From NCBI GenBank assembly GCA_001417715.1, contig BBRT01000208.1, positions 1 to 64,000 on the forward strand: a stretch of 64,000 nucleotides of DNA, in the 5' to 3' direction. Under the pieces are notes generated by a model. The model made no database searches and was not told where the DNA came from. It saw nothing but the letters and a program-made list of their open reading frames with translations. Positions 53,766-63,211 of the stretch are shown piece after piece. A program made the position numbers and the translations under genes. The DNA is from Candidatus Symbiothrix dinenymphae (GTDB lineage Bacteria; Bacteroidota; Bacteroidia; Bacteroidales; Azobacteroidaceae). Position 1 is the stretch's first letter. Each line of letters begins with the position of its first letter.

Positions 53766-54878
53766 TTAGTATGTGACGACATTATACACTTCGAGTTCGA
53801 ACAGTCTCACTTCATTGTAAACTACAAAGCGCACTTTAGTGGCGGCAACAGGTGCAAAATCGCCGCCATAAGTCGGGTCGGCATTGCCTGTGACAGAATG
53901 TACTGTTTCCCAAGTGCCTGCAATCAATGCCTGTAACTCGAAACGGCCGATAGGATAGCCATAGCCATTGGCTCCTCCGGCTCCATTCCACATTTTGAAC
54001 CTGCTGATGGTGTATTCCCCTTGCAGGTCTATTTCCATGGTTTGCGGAAATCCTCCGGTTGTGGATACCCATCTGCGGTTATTGACAAAGTCATCACGAT
54101 CTCCGTCCACCGCATTTGCCGGCTGGGCTGCAGCAGCAGCGCTGTTGGTATGAGTTGCCGTTACCGGTTTGCCCAGCGCAACATTGGTTAGTTTAACGAT
54201 ACCTATGCCGGCGATATTGGTACAGAAGGAATCAATGGCAGTCGGCGTCGGTTTGTACCATGTCCGATAGCGAACACCCTGGGTGTAGTCCACAGCCAAT
54301 AAGGAAATGGATGTTCCCGCTTGCGGATAATAGTCCGTCACCTCCGTACCGTCCATTTTCGTATAAAACAGTTCGATACCGATTTCTTCACCCGAAGAGG
54401 CACCTGCCAGTATGATGTCCACATCTTCTCCATTGACGGCGGGAATGGTTTCCACAATTCGCCTGTTGAGCAATTGCTCCTTATACCGACTGCCATAGAT
54501 GTTCGCAGGCAATTCGAACTTCATGGATTTATTGTCGTGAAGGTCAGATGAAACGAGATGGAACGTATAATTACCTTCCGTCAGTCCATCCGTTGCGTCA
54601 AACGTCGCTTCCAGCGCTTCTTCGGACGAATGTTGCGCTACTGACAATACTTTGGAAATCCCATCATTGAAACCCCAATAGACCGTCACGTTTTTTGCAC
54701 GCGGGTCGCTGAGCCAATACTTCAGCAGTAGCCTTCCGTCTCCGGGAAAGACTGTTGCCGAATCTACTTTTCCGATGTAAACGGTCTCGCCTCTGGCAAG
54801 AAATTCATCGTGCTTATCGTTCATCTCGGCACAACCGACCAAGAAAATGATACAAATCAAAAAAACTAAATTTTTCAT
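53766..54878 (-). CDS. DUF4998 and F5/8C-domain lipoprotein
   Basis: A 370-residue lipoprotein (lipobox FLVGC, Cys about 16). The N-terminal domain (about 25-220) is of the DUF4998 type, with FLARGETVYIGKVDS and VTVYWGFNDGISK. A discoidin/F5-8C carbohydrate-binding domain (about 230-365) follows, with ANAVDGDRDDF and TMEIDLQGEYTISRFKMW. It probably contributes to substrate binding at the cell surface with the SusCD pair. It is 22 nt downstream of the DUF4959-type gene in the same operon. Confidence 0.8.
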   Translation of the reverse strand: MKNLVFLICIIFLVGCAEMNDKHDEFLARGETVYIGKVDSATVFPGDGRLLLKYWLSDPRAKNVTVYWGFNDGISKVLSVAQHSSEEALEATFDATDGLTEGNYTFHLVSSDLHDNKSMKFELPANIYGSRYKEQLLNRRIVETIPAVNGEDVDIILAGASSGEEIGIELFYTKMDGTEVTDYYPQAGTSISLLAVDYTQGVRYRTWYKPTPTAIDSFCTNIAGIGIVKLTNVALGKPVTATHTNSAAAAAQPANAVDGDRDDFVNNRRWVSTTGGFPQTMEIDLQGEYTISRFKMWNGAGGANGYGYPIGRFELQALIAGTWETVHSVTGNADPTYGGDFAPVAATKVRFVVYNEVRLFELEVYNVVTY

Positions 54879-54900
54879 ATCTTCTATTTTTATTAAATTA

Positions 54901-56121
54901 TTACTCTGCTATTGGTTCGCCCCAAAAATGTAATTCGGCCACATGCAAACCGTTGGTTCCGCCCCAAGTGCTTCTTACTCTGAAGCGAATATAACGCACA
55001 GCCGGCTCGTCGCCTGTAAATTCAAATTCTTCTCCTGCCTTCGCATAAGCATAATCATCATCCCCTTCCTCTGGAATCACCGTGGCGTCCGATCCCGACG
55101 GACGGTGCGAAATACAGTTAATCAGCGGTCCGCCCCAGTCTGCGTCTGTGCTTGCCGAATTTTGTGCCACCGACACATCATTGGTACCCATCAGATAAAA
55201 ATCATACGCATTGTGCAACCGGAAATAAAAATCCGCCCTGCCCCAGAATTTAAATCGGGACAATTTCACTTTAACACCTAAATCCAACGTAAAATACGCA
55301 CTGATACCTTCGGTAGGGCGGATGTAATACACTTGGTAGGCTACAGGTGCAAACGTGACGTCATCCCATATCACATCCAAGGTCGTACTACTCCATCCAG
55401 AATACAACACGAATGCCGGTAACTTGGGCATTTCTCTAAAATTCTTATTGTCAATTCTCTGTTCGTACAAAGGCTCAAGTGGGAACTCCAGCGTATCGGT
55501 GTAATTATTGTAGGTATCTCTGGCAAATACGGCAAAGGTAGTTGGTACGGCTTCCTGTCCGCGAATTGTCCTCTGCGCATTTTTTTCGGAAGTGTAAAAG
55601 GTTTCTATCTGTTCGTAAACACCTGCTTGATTCTTCTTTAAAAATGTAACCCTGGCTTCTTCCTGCAAGGCATTTTCCCATTTCACTTTAAATCCGCCTC
55701 GCGCTATTTCGTAATCCAGACTATTGATAAGGTCAAAAATGAAGGCGTCGTCAGGATGAATGGTAACTTCAACCGGCGTGGATTCATTCTGACTTCGGTC
55801 AACGGTAACTAACTGCAATTTGTATTCCTGAGAGCGGGCAAATCCTTTTACCGTAAGGGCATTGGAAAAAGACGACACTTTGATGTCCTGCTTTTGCCCG
55901 CTCGGCAGGGTAAACTGCGCCCGAACATACAAGAGGTCTACTTCGTCCGGCAGGTCATAAGTAATCGTGGCACCGCCGGAAAAATTGCTTACTCGCGGAT
56001 TGCTTATCGGCTGCGGTGGCGTGCTATCAATCGAATATTGTCCGATAGGGTCTTCTGAACAAGCCGAAAACAGAAGACAGCAACTACATACTGCAAAAAT
56101 TGAATTTTTAATACTTTTCAT
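54901..56121 (-). CDS. DUF4959/DUF5126/DUF5000-type lipoprotein
   Basis: A 406-residue lipoprotein (lipobox LLFSAC, Cys about 20). The order of domains fits the known trio: DUF4959 (about 25-120, PPQPISNPRVSNFSGGATITY), DUF5126 (about 125-230) and the F5/8C-like DUF5000 at the C-terminus (about 235-405, ending HVAELHFWGEP). Proteins of this kind follow susD and are regarded as accessory surface glycan-binding proteins. It lies 29 nt after the SusD gene. Domain borders are estimated by eye. Confidence 0.8.
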   Translation of the reverse strand: MKSIKNSIFAVCSCCLLFSACSEDPIGQYSIDSTPPQPISNPRVSNFSGGATITYDLPDEVDLLYVRAQFTLPSGQKQDIKVSSFSNALTVKGFARSQEYKLQLVTVDRSQNESTPVEVTIHPDDAFIFDLINSLDYEIARGGFKVKWENALQEEARVTFLKKNQAGVYEQIETFYTSEKNAQRTIRGQEAVPTTFAVFARDTYNNYTDTLEFPLEPLYEQRIDNKNFREMPKLPAFVLYSGWSSTTLDVIWDDVTFAPVAYQVYYIRPTEGISAYFTLDLGVKVKLSRFKFWGRADFYFRLHNAYDFYLMGTNDVSVAQNSASTDADWGGPLINCISHRPSGSDATVIPEEGDDDYAYAKAGEEFEFTGDEPAVRYIRFRVRSTWGGTNGLHVAELHFWGEPIAE

Positions 56122-56150
56122 AACTTTTATTTTTTTAATTTATAATTTTC

Positions 56151-58100
56151 TTACCATCCCGGATTTTGTACCAGATTGGGGTTTTTCAACAATTCTCCTT
56201 GCCTAATTGGCCACAGATACTCCTTTTTGGTGAAACTCAACGGACTTAACGTAATTACATTGTAATAATCTTCCGGAGTTTCGCCCATAATATTCCAGCC
56301 TCTGATGGGTTTGTTCAGTTCCGTTTCGGCAATCAGCCACCGACGGACATCCCAGAAGCGTTTCCCTTCAAAAGCGAGTTCAATCATGCGTTCCTGCCGG
56401 ATGATGTCGCGCATACCTGTTTTCGAGGCGGGCTTATCGGTAACAGTCGAATATGTCGCCCAACTTTCCACCACGCCTTTCAAACCGGCTCTTGTTCTGA
56501 TTAAATCTACATAATCATACACTTCCTGATTTGGCGCGTCCAAATATTCGTTCAGCGCTTCAGCATACAGCAAATACAAGTCTGCCAACCGCATAATGGG
56601 GAAAGAGGCTGATTGTGTAGTCAATCTCGTACCTCCCGCATCGACCTGAGTTTCGATATGCGTCCCTTTTTTGAGCAAATATCCGGTGATGGAAAACCTT
56701 AATCCCGAATAATTGCCGGAATAATTGCCCTTCAACATACGGGTTACCCAAGCGGCCTGGGCTGCCGGAGTCTGGTTGAAATCCAATTGCCTTCCGTTAC
56801 CTATCCAATAACCGCCGTCAAAACCCAGATTGGCATAAAACCTTGGCTCGCGGTTCATGTTGATTTTGGCAATCTTGTAATTACCATCCACAAGCATATA
56901 GTATTGCTGGTCTGCCGCTGCCGGTTCGTATTTAAAACGGTTGGCAAAATCATAACTCGGGTCTTCGGTGATAGGCACTCCATTGTTGCTGTAGAATAGT
57001 TCCACCATCCGCATGGTAGGTGCAATGATAGGGTCGGATGCCGCCAAATTTGCGTGGCTCTGTAAAAAATGCGGCAAAGTGCGTTGTGTAAGATTAGCAG
57101 GATTATCCTTTCCCCAAATGATTTCACGGTTCCATTTGTCCGTAACCACTGTTCGCAAGGTCATTACCAACTTGCTGGTGTCTGAAAGTCCCGAATAGGC
57201 CGAATAAAATCCGGATTGGCTGAAATCGTACAATCCGTACTCGGCTAACTCTACCGTGTCAATGGCATTTTTGCAGGCTGTTTTTGCCCGTTCCCACTTG
57301 TCCTTGCTGCTGAGTTTGCTTTCAAAAAGTTTGGTTCCCCTGTTGTCCACCATTCCTGACAGGTCGGGGTTGTTGTTGAACAAGGGGCTTGCTGCCGTAA
57401 CCAACAATTCTGCCTTAATAGACAGGGCGATGGGTTGTGTAATCCTCCGCAATTCGCTGGCAGTATTGTAGATGACCAAGGGAAGGTCGGGAACGGCCTC
57501 GTCGAGCAATTGCACGATATAGTCCACGCAGTCGTCAAATTTATCGCGATATGCCCTCGATTCGGAAATATCTGCATCAATAGGCAAGTTTGCCCTGATT
57601 AGAGGTATCGGACCGTATTGTTTCAACAGATAATAATGGTAATAGGCTTTCAAAAACTTCACTTCGGCTACCCATCGCACCTTTTCATCCGGTTTCAAAT
57701 CGGGACCTACTTTATCAATGTTATCAAGGAAGATATTGCAATCTCTAATTCCCTTGAACAATCCTCGTCCCTGATTCAGTGCTTCCCAGTTATTCACATA
57801 AGGCGAATTGCTGTTCTGATCGATTTTGATAGAGAAACAATTGTAGTTTCCCATCCATTCATTCTCTAATGCATTACCTCTAAACGCCCATGTATCATCG
57901 CCGCCCATAATGCCCGGGTCATAGCGAGGGTTGCCTATATCGGGCAAGAAAGAATAGCAGGAGGCAAGATAAGACTCAGCGCCTGTTCTGTCGCGAAAAG
58001 CATAATCAATAGTCGCTATGTTGTCCGGCACAATGTCCAAATAACTGTCGCATGAACAACAAAAAATCATAAAAAATAAAGAATATACTAACTTTTTCAT
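56151..58100 (-). CDS. SusD/RagB-family lipoprotein of the second operon
   Basis: A 649-residue SusD homologue with lipobox FCCSC (Cys about 17) and the early SusD segment YLASCYSFLPDIGNP. The C-terminal signature is IRQERMIELAFEGKRFWDVRRW (in the sequence, one residue longer than usual spacing; about 585-606), followed by the usual LWPIRQGELLKNPNLVQNPGW end region. It starts 11 nt after the SusC stop. If SusC is switched out of frame, this protein would depend on read-through transcription of the same message, and polarity could lower it as well. Confidence 0.95.
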   Translation of the reverse strand: MKKLVYSLFFMIFCCSCDSYLDIVPDNIATIDYAFRDRTGAESYLASCYSFLPDIGNPRYDPGIMGGDDTWAFRGNALENEWMGNYNCFSIKIDQNSNSPYVNNWEALNQGRGLFKGIRDCNIFLDNIDKVGPDLKPDEKVRWVAEVKFLKAYYHYYLLKQYGPIPLIRANLPIDADISESRAYRDKFDDCVDYIVQLLDEAVPDLPLVIYNTASELRRITQPIALSIKAELLVTAASPLFNNNPDLSGMVDNRGTKLFESKLSSKDKWERAKTACKNAIDTVELAEYGLYDFSQSGFYSAYSGLSDTSKLVMTLRTVVTDKWNREIIWGKDNPANLTQRTLPHFLQSHANLAASDPIIAPTMRMVELFYSNNGVPITEDPSYDFANRFKYEPAAADQQYYMLVDGNYKIAKINMNREPRFYANLGFDGGYWIGNGRQLDFNQTPAAQAAWVTRMLKGNYSGNYSGLRFSITGYLLKKGTHIETQVDAGGTRLTTQSASFPIMRLADLYLLYAEALNEYLDAPNQEVYDYVDLIRTRAGLKGVVESWATYSTVTDKPASKTGMRDIIRQERMIELAFEGKRFWDVRRWLIAETELNKPIRGWNIMGETPEDYYNVITLSPLSFTKKEYLWPIRQGELLKNPNLVQNPGW

Positions 58101-58111
58101 ATTATGTAATT

Positions 58112-61100
58112 TTAAAAAGTGAATTGTAAACCTAAATTATAAACTCTTTGCAGCGGGTATCCCAAGCCATTACCCCCCATTTCCGGATCCCACAGTTTAA
58201 AGGGACTGAAAGTAAGCAAGTTGGTGCCACTGATATAAACGCGGAAGGCTCGCATCTTGATTTTATTGGTCACACGTTCCGGGACAGTGTATCCCAGTTC
58301 GGCTGATTTCAGACGCAGAAAAGAGCCATTCCGCATAAACCAAGTACTGGTTTGTGTGTTGTTATTGACTATCTGGTCGGAAAGTCGTGGCCACAGTGCA
58401 TACAGATTTCTATCGTCTTCCGCCCAGTGATTGTCGGCATAAGCCTGCAACAACGCATTCTTGGAAAGGATACTTGCGTTGCCGTCTGTATCCACAAAAG
58501 GCGAGGTTGTTGCCGCGTCAATCCAGAAAGAACGCTGTCCCAGCCCTTGGAAGAAAAACGAAAGGTCAATTCCCTTGTATCCTGCCGATAAACCGAACCC
58601 ATATATGATTTGCGGCTCGGTGGGGAATCCGATGGGGACTTTGTCCAAGTCTGTAATTTGACCATCGCCATCAATGTCTTTGTACTTGATGTCGCCGCCC
58701 CTAATGCTTCTGGTATCGTTGAAATTTTGAGCGGGTGAGTTGCGTACTTCGGCATCGTCAACGAACAACCGCTCTGCCACATACCCGAACTTCTGCGATA
58801 GGGGTTGCCCAATCATTGACCTCCAAGGGGTAGTGGAATAACTGATTTCTTCATATTCGGTATATTTGGTGGTGGCATACGTGAAATTCATCCTTCCTGT
58901 AACCCATAAATCCTTATTGAAACTGTGCTGATAATCAGCAGAAAAATCTATACCGCTTCCTTTTGCTTTGCCGAGGTTGGCTTGAGGCGTCACATTCAAT
59001 CCCATGGTGGCTGGCACATACGCTCTTTCAAGCAATATTCCCGACCTGTCTTCGGTATAGTAATCAAGAATAAAGTCTAATTTGCCAAACAGGTTCATTT
59101 CAACGCCCAGATTCATTTTCCGTGCAGTTTCCCATGTAATCATTTCATTGGCATATCTGTCAACAGATACGCCATATTGCGTCTGATTGAAATCATATCC
59201 ATAAGAATAAGACCTTCCCGATTCTGTCCCCATCAGCACTTTCGACAAATAAAAGAATCGGTCGTCTGCATTTCCGATGGCATCGTTACCAACCAATCCG
59301 TAAGTGCCTTTGAATTTCAGTTTCGGCATAATCCCGTTAAGCCCCAAACTTTCCGACCAGAAATTCTCATTGGATACCACCCAACCGACTCCGATGGAAG
59401 GGAAAAAACCGAAACGCTCATTCTTGGCAAACCGTTCCGAGCCATTGTATCCAAAGTTAAACTCTGTGAAATAGCGGCTATCGAAAGCATAAGTCGCTCT
59501 GCCCGAAACGCCTATATTCCGGTGAGGCAACGATAATTCGAAAGTCGTAGCGTTGGCTTCCGAATAATTCCGCATGGTAAATACCATCAACCCGCTGACA
59601 GCATGCTTATCGGCAAATGTACGGTCGTAGATTGCCGCCGCTTCGGTGTAATTGGTGGTCTTGATTTCTCTGGGGTCTTCTGAAAATCTCAACCATTCTT
59701 CGGCAAGTCCCGTCCCATTGTTCAGCCATTGCAGTGTGTATGTGTCTGTTGGCTTTTCGTAGGAAGCAATATTATAATAGTACGGTTTATACTGCCTCTT
59801 TGTAGAGTGGAACGAATAGCGGGTGGTTGAATACAATGCCCTGACAGACAGCCCGGAAGTTATAAAATCCAGGTTCTGTTTTAACTCAAACTGAGCCATC
59901 ATCTGGGATTTGTTATAATCCCTGTATCCTTTCACCATATCGGCATACGGGTTGATATAATTGGCTGTTCCGGCATTTCCAAATAAAATATGGTGCGCGT
60001 AAGCGTTTGCTTCGTCCGGTGCATACTTGGGGGCAAACAACACAGGGTCTGACATAATTATTTTCTTGTACAGCGCATCACCTCCATCCAAAGGACCCTG
60101 ATAATCGTCAAAAGAACCTGACAAACGCACGATAGCTTCTGTGCTTGGGGTCAGATTGATATTGACATTCGACCGCAACTGGTATTTTTTCAGGTCAATG
60201 TTGTTGTTAAAGTTGTTCTGCCTGTCCATTTTCAGATTTCCATTGTCCTGATTGTAGGTAGCCGCCACATAGTATCGGGCTATCTTACCGCCACCACTCA
60301 CATTCAGGTTAGCACGGTAGTTAATGGTTTGGTCGTTCATTAGCATGTTGTACCAGTCATTGGCAGGATACACATATTGATTCCTGTTCGGATCCATGGT
60401 GTTGTCAATCTTTTCCTGCGAGTAGGGTATGGTGCCTCTTGGATCTCTGGTCAACACTGCCTCGTTGTTCAATTGCATGTAAGTAATCGGGTCGGCAAAC
60501 CTCACTTTATAAGTCGGTTCGGATATGGAAGTCTCTGCTCTGAAAGACACGGTAGTTGCGCCTTCCTTTCCTTCCTTGGTGGTAATCAGGATGACGCCAT
60601 TGGCTCCGCGAGCACCATACAAAGCCGTTGCCGTAGCATCTTTCATGATGGAGAAACTGGCAATATCATCGGGCTGCATCCGCGAAAGGTCTGCCGATGA
60701 CATTTCTACTCCGTCAATCAGGATAAGCGGTCCACTGGCGTATGTGAGCGAGGTAACGCCGCGCACAAAGAAGCTGGCGTCGTCCTGCCCGGGTTCACCA
60801 CTACTCTGGTAGGAAATCAACCCTGACATGCGTCCTGCAAGTGCTGTGGACAAGTTGCTGCTCGGCACCTTCAAATCTTTGGTGTTGATGGTGGAAATGG
60901 AGGAAATCACACTTTCTTTCTTCTGCTTACCGAAAGCCACCACCGTCACTTCGTCCAACTCATTCGACTTGGGCTTGAGCGGAATCACAAAACTCGCCTT
61001 GTCGCCCACCGCCACAGTGTAGGTGTCATACCCCAAAAAAGAAACTTCCAAAACATCCGTCGGCGAAACGTCTATTTTGAATGAACCATCCATGTCGGTC

Positions 61101-61343
61101 ACTACTCCACGAGAGCTCCCTTTGATGGTGATGGTGGAGCCGGGGACTCCAACTCCGGTTTCATCGTAAACGAAACCGGTAACGGTCTTCGTCCGCGCCG
61201 AAGCATTTGTTGTAACCTGCGCCTCCTGCGGCGCCTCAGCACGAATGCTTTGCGCCCCCCCCCCCCAAGAGAATGCTGCTTAGAAGCAAACCTTTTGCAA
61301 AGTTTGCAAACTTCTTGTTTTTGCTTTTTTTCTTCATTTGCAT
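58112..61343 (-). CDS. SusC/RagA-family transporter, frameshifted by a 12-G tract
   Basis: A SusC-like gene of 1,076 codons when in frame. It starts at 61343 (or the in-frame ATG at 61337). The first 24 or so residues form a signal peptide start (KKKSKNKKFANFAKGLLLSS), then the codons run into 12 G at 61255-61266. With 12 G the frame shifts and stops within about ten codons. With 11 G it continues as a normal signal-peptide end (GGG-A-QSIRAEA), a CarboxypepD_reg-like domain (TVTGFVYDETGVGVPGSTI), the EVTVVAFG segment, the plug (SIMKDATATALYGARGANGV) and the barrel to the C-terminus. Nothing else in the gene is broken. This is either an OFF phase or a homopolymer error. Confidence 0.9.
61255..61266 (-). 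repeat. Poly-G tract of 12 in the SusC signal-peptide codons
   Basis: Twelve consecutive G on the minus strand (C on the plus). The codon frame upstream (ATG...CTC TTG) and the frame downstream (GCG CAA AGC...) join only if the tract has 11 G, or 8 or 14. Mononucleotide G tracts of this length slip easily and are classical ON/OFF switches. Confidence 0.95.
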
Positions 61344-61405
61344 AAAATTAAATTTTTAATGTTTAACAATTTTTTTTGTGAATTGCCACTATGACAATTC
61401 GGCAG
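61343..61405 (-). promoter_or_regulatory. Leader and dyad of the second Sus operon
   Basis: Right after the -7 box the minus strand reads GAATTGTCA-TAG-TGGCAATTC (an imperfect 21-nt palindrome), then an A-rich tract, TTGTTAAACATT and an AT-rich run to the ATG. The same order and almost the same bases stand before the first Sus operon (12,407-12,467). Confidence 0.7.
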
Positions 61406-61435
61406 CAAAGGTAAAGAATGTTTTTGAATTGACAA
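61406..61435 (-). promoter_or_regulatory. Promoter of the second Sus operon
   Basis: Minus strand: TTG (61433-61435), 19-nt spacer, TACCTTTG (61406-61413). The spacer differs from that at 12,377-12,406 at only a couple of positions. Confidence 0.8.
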
Positions 61436-61496
61436 TGGATTTTGAAAAGTTTAACCTTTTTTATTTAATTTTCGTTGATGTTAACCAAGTTTTTGC

Positions 61497-61524
61497 CATT
61501 GCGGGCTTGACCCGCAATCCCATG
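61497..61524. repeat. CATTGCGGGCTTGACCCGCAAT repeat copy
   Basis: A further copy of the dispersed palindrome at 12,168-12,322, lying between the second Sus operon promoter and the HEPN/MNT pair. No gene is seen between 61,436 and 61,650. Confidence 0.75.
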
Positions 61525-61618
61525 CAAAGGAGTCGAATGTTGGGATATCTTCGCCTATTGGATTGGGGAGAAACAGGTAAAGAGGTAAGATACACATCAT
61601 CCATATTAAATTTTTTTG

Positions 61619-61626
61619 TACCTTTG
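61619..61626 (+). promoter_or_regulatory. -7 box of the HEPN/MNT pair
   Basis: TACCTTTG, 24 nt before the ATG at 61651, preceded by an A/T-rich spacer without a clear TTG. Confidence 0.6.
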
Positions 61627-61650
61627 CAGAAATTTTTGCACTGATACACA

Positions 61651-62055
61651 ATGGATAAAGAACCCATCATTAACGCCGACGAGATTGTGAAGCATTGGAT
61701 AGACACATCTGATGCGGACTTTGAGGTCATGCTCACGCTACTTGAAACAAAGCAGAATAGTTGGGCATTATTTCTCGGTCATCTCGTGCTTGAAAAACTA
61801 TTGAAGGCATATTATGTGAAGCAGCACGGCACGCACGCACCGCTTTGGCACGACCTTGTACAGATTGCGCAGCGTGGAGGATTTGTCCTCACAGCCGAAC
61901 AGGTTAGATGTTTGGATATAATTACCCAATTCAATCTCAATGCGCGTTATGACGACTATAAGCGTAATTTCTATACACAATGCACTGCCGAATATACGGC
62001 AGAGTGGTCGGAAAAAATTAAACAACTACGAATATGGATAAAGGAGAGGCTATAA
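61651..62055 (+). CDS. HEPN-domain protein (toxin side of HEPN/MNT pair)
   Basis: A 134-residue, all-helical HEPN protein of the PF05168 type, with VLEKLLKAYYVKQHGTHAP (about 49-67) and LWHDLVQIAQ (about 68-77). In HEPN/MNT systems the HEPN protein is a toxin, often an RNase, that the MNT partner silences by nucleotidylation. The classical R-x4-6-H catalytic motif is not visible here; the C-terminal NARYDDYKRNF stands in the usual place. The partner gene starts 22 nt before this stop, so translation is coupled. Confidence 0.85.
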   Translation: MDKEPIINADEIVKHWIDTSDADFEVMLTLLETKQNSWALFLGHLVLEKLLKAYYVKQHGTHAPLWHDLVQIAQRGGFVLTAEQVRCLDIITQFNLNARYDDYKRNFYTQCTAEYTAEWSEKIKQLRIWIKERL

Positions 62056-62360
62056 TAGATAAAAGAGGGGCTATAAATGTTGCGCGGCAATATGCACAGG
62101 CAGTGAGAACGCATTATGGGTCAGGCAGAGTCTTTTTGTTTGGCTCGTATGCCAAGGGCAACTACCACGAGGACAGCGACATTGACCTTGCCGTTATCTT
62201 TGGCGACTACGAAAACGGCTTTGACCGCGAAACGGAACTTATGCATTTGCGTCACGAAATTGATATTCGCATTGAGCCGCACGCATTCCGCGAAAGCGAA
62301 TTTACACCACAAGACCCGCTCGCATACGAGGTTTTGAAGTATGGGCGCGAGATAACTTAA
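62034..62360 (+). CDS. MNT-type minimal nucleotidyltransferase (antitoxin side)
   Basis: A 108-residue nucleotidyltransferase with the full motif FLFGSYAKGNYHEDSDIDLAV (GSxxxG and D-x-D; about 37-57, split here only by length) and the third acidic position in HEIDIRIEP (about 80). MNT proteins add nucleotides to their HEPN partner and so neutralise it. The catalytic residues are all present, unlike in the AbiEii gene at 11,100. Its stop lies 4 nt from the stop of the convergent ruvC. Confidence 0.9.
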   Translation: MDKGEAIIDKRGAINVARQYAQAVRTHYGSGRVFLFGSYAKGNYHEDSDIDLAVIFGDYENGFDRETELMHLRHEIDIRIEPHAFRESEFTPQDPLAYEVLKYGREIT

Positions 62361-62363
62361 CGG

Positions 62364-62930
62364 TTATTTTTTCACCCGCTTCTCATTCTTTGCAATGAAA
62401 TCTTTCCAGCCGCTGTAATGCTTTTCTGACTGCGGGCGAGTGCCCTGAAAATGGTGGCAGAGGGCTGCTGCTACGGCATCGGTGGCGTCCAACTGAGGCA
62501 GGAGATTTTCTTTTGGGATTTTCAAATACTTTTGCAGCATGTACGACACTTGCTCTTTGGTGGCTGTTCCGGTGCCTGTGATTGCCATTTTGATTTTCAG
62601 CGGGGCATATTCAAAAATGGGGATGTCGCGACTGAGCGCTGCCGCCATCGCCACCCCCTGAGCACGTCCCAGTTTGAGCATACTCTGTACATTTTTGCCA
62701 AAAAACGGGGCTTCAATTGCCAGCTCGTCAGGCAAAAAATCGTCAATCAGGCTGATGACACGCTCAAAAATTCGCAGCAACCGCAAATAGTGACTGTCGT
62801 ATTTTTCGAGCATCAGCACGCCCATCGTCAGCAACGCGGGCTTGTTGTTGGTGATTTGCAGCAAGCCGTAGCCCATCACATTGGTGCCCGGGTCGATGCC
62901 CATGATAATTTTGTCCTTGATTATTTCCAC
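62364..62930 (-). CDS. ruvC: Holliday-junction resolvase RuvC
   Basis: A 188-residue endonuclease that cuts Holliday junctions in the RuvABC pathway. The four acidic active-site positions are visible: Asp in [14 protein letters not shown] (about 12), Glu in [11 protein letters not shown] (about 70) and the two Asp of [14 protein letters not shown] (about 144-147). The GTG at 62930 is preferred: it gives the normal length and N-terminus [15 protein letters not shown], whereas the longer frame from 63059 runs antisense-like through the preceding gene. It overlaps the stop of the 78-residue gene by 10 bp, so the two are coupled. Confidence 0.93.
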   Translation of the reverse strand: MEIIKDKIIMGIDPGTNVMGYGLLQITNNKPALLTMGVLMLEKYDSHYLRLLRIFERVISLIDDFLPDELAIEAPFFGKNVQSMLKLGRAQGVAMAAALSRDIPIFEYAPLKIKMAITGTGTATKEQVSYMLQKYLKIPKENLLPQLDATDAVAAALCHHFQGTRPQSEKHYSGWKDFIAKNEKRVKK

Positions 62931-63157
62931 AACCGTTTTATTGCTTGCTCTACAAAAAAACTGATGATTGTTGGACCGGCGGCACCCACGGCGGCATGTA
63001 CGGCATCTTTTGCCGCACCCGCCAATAAAGGACCGGGGTGGCTGCAAAGATAGCTCCAATTGTCTTTTATATCCACCGTCAAAGCATTTGCATCCGCTGA
63101 CAAGCGCGCCTCCTGCCGTTTTAACGCCTCCAAAGGAGTTAATTTTTTGTTACTCAT
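62921..63157 (-). CDS. 78-residue protein preceding ruvC
   Basis: A short protein ([20 protein letters not shown] at the start, then an alanine/glycine-rich, mildly hydrophobic stretch [18 protein letters not shown] and a basic end IKRLWK). I do not recognise a family. The overlap with ruvC and the 54-bp distance from hisF indicate a place in the same transcript. It may be weakly membrane-associated. Confidence 0.65.
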   Translation of the reverse strand: MSNKKLTPLEALKRQEARLSADANALTVDIKDNWSYLCSHPGPLLAGAAKDAVHAAVGAAGPTIISFFVEQAIKRLWK

Positions 63158-63211
63158 AATGAAAATATATAACTGTAATAATTTTTTTTGTTCTTAACTC
63201 TTATTTGTGCT

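Noticed and set aside
62931-63059. Longer N-terminus for RuvC
   Set aside because: Cysteine- and arginine-rich shadow of the 78-residue gene; the GTG at 62930 gives the normal RuvC start and length.
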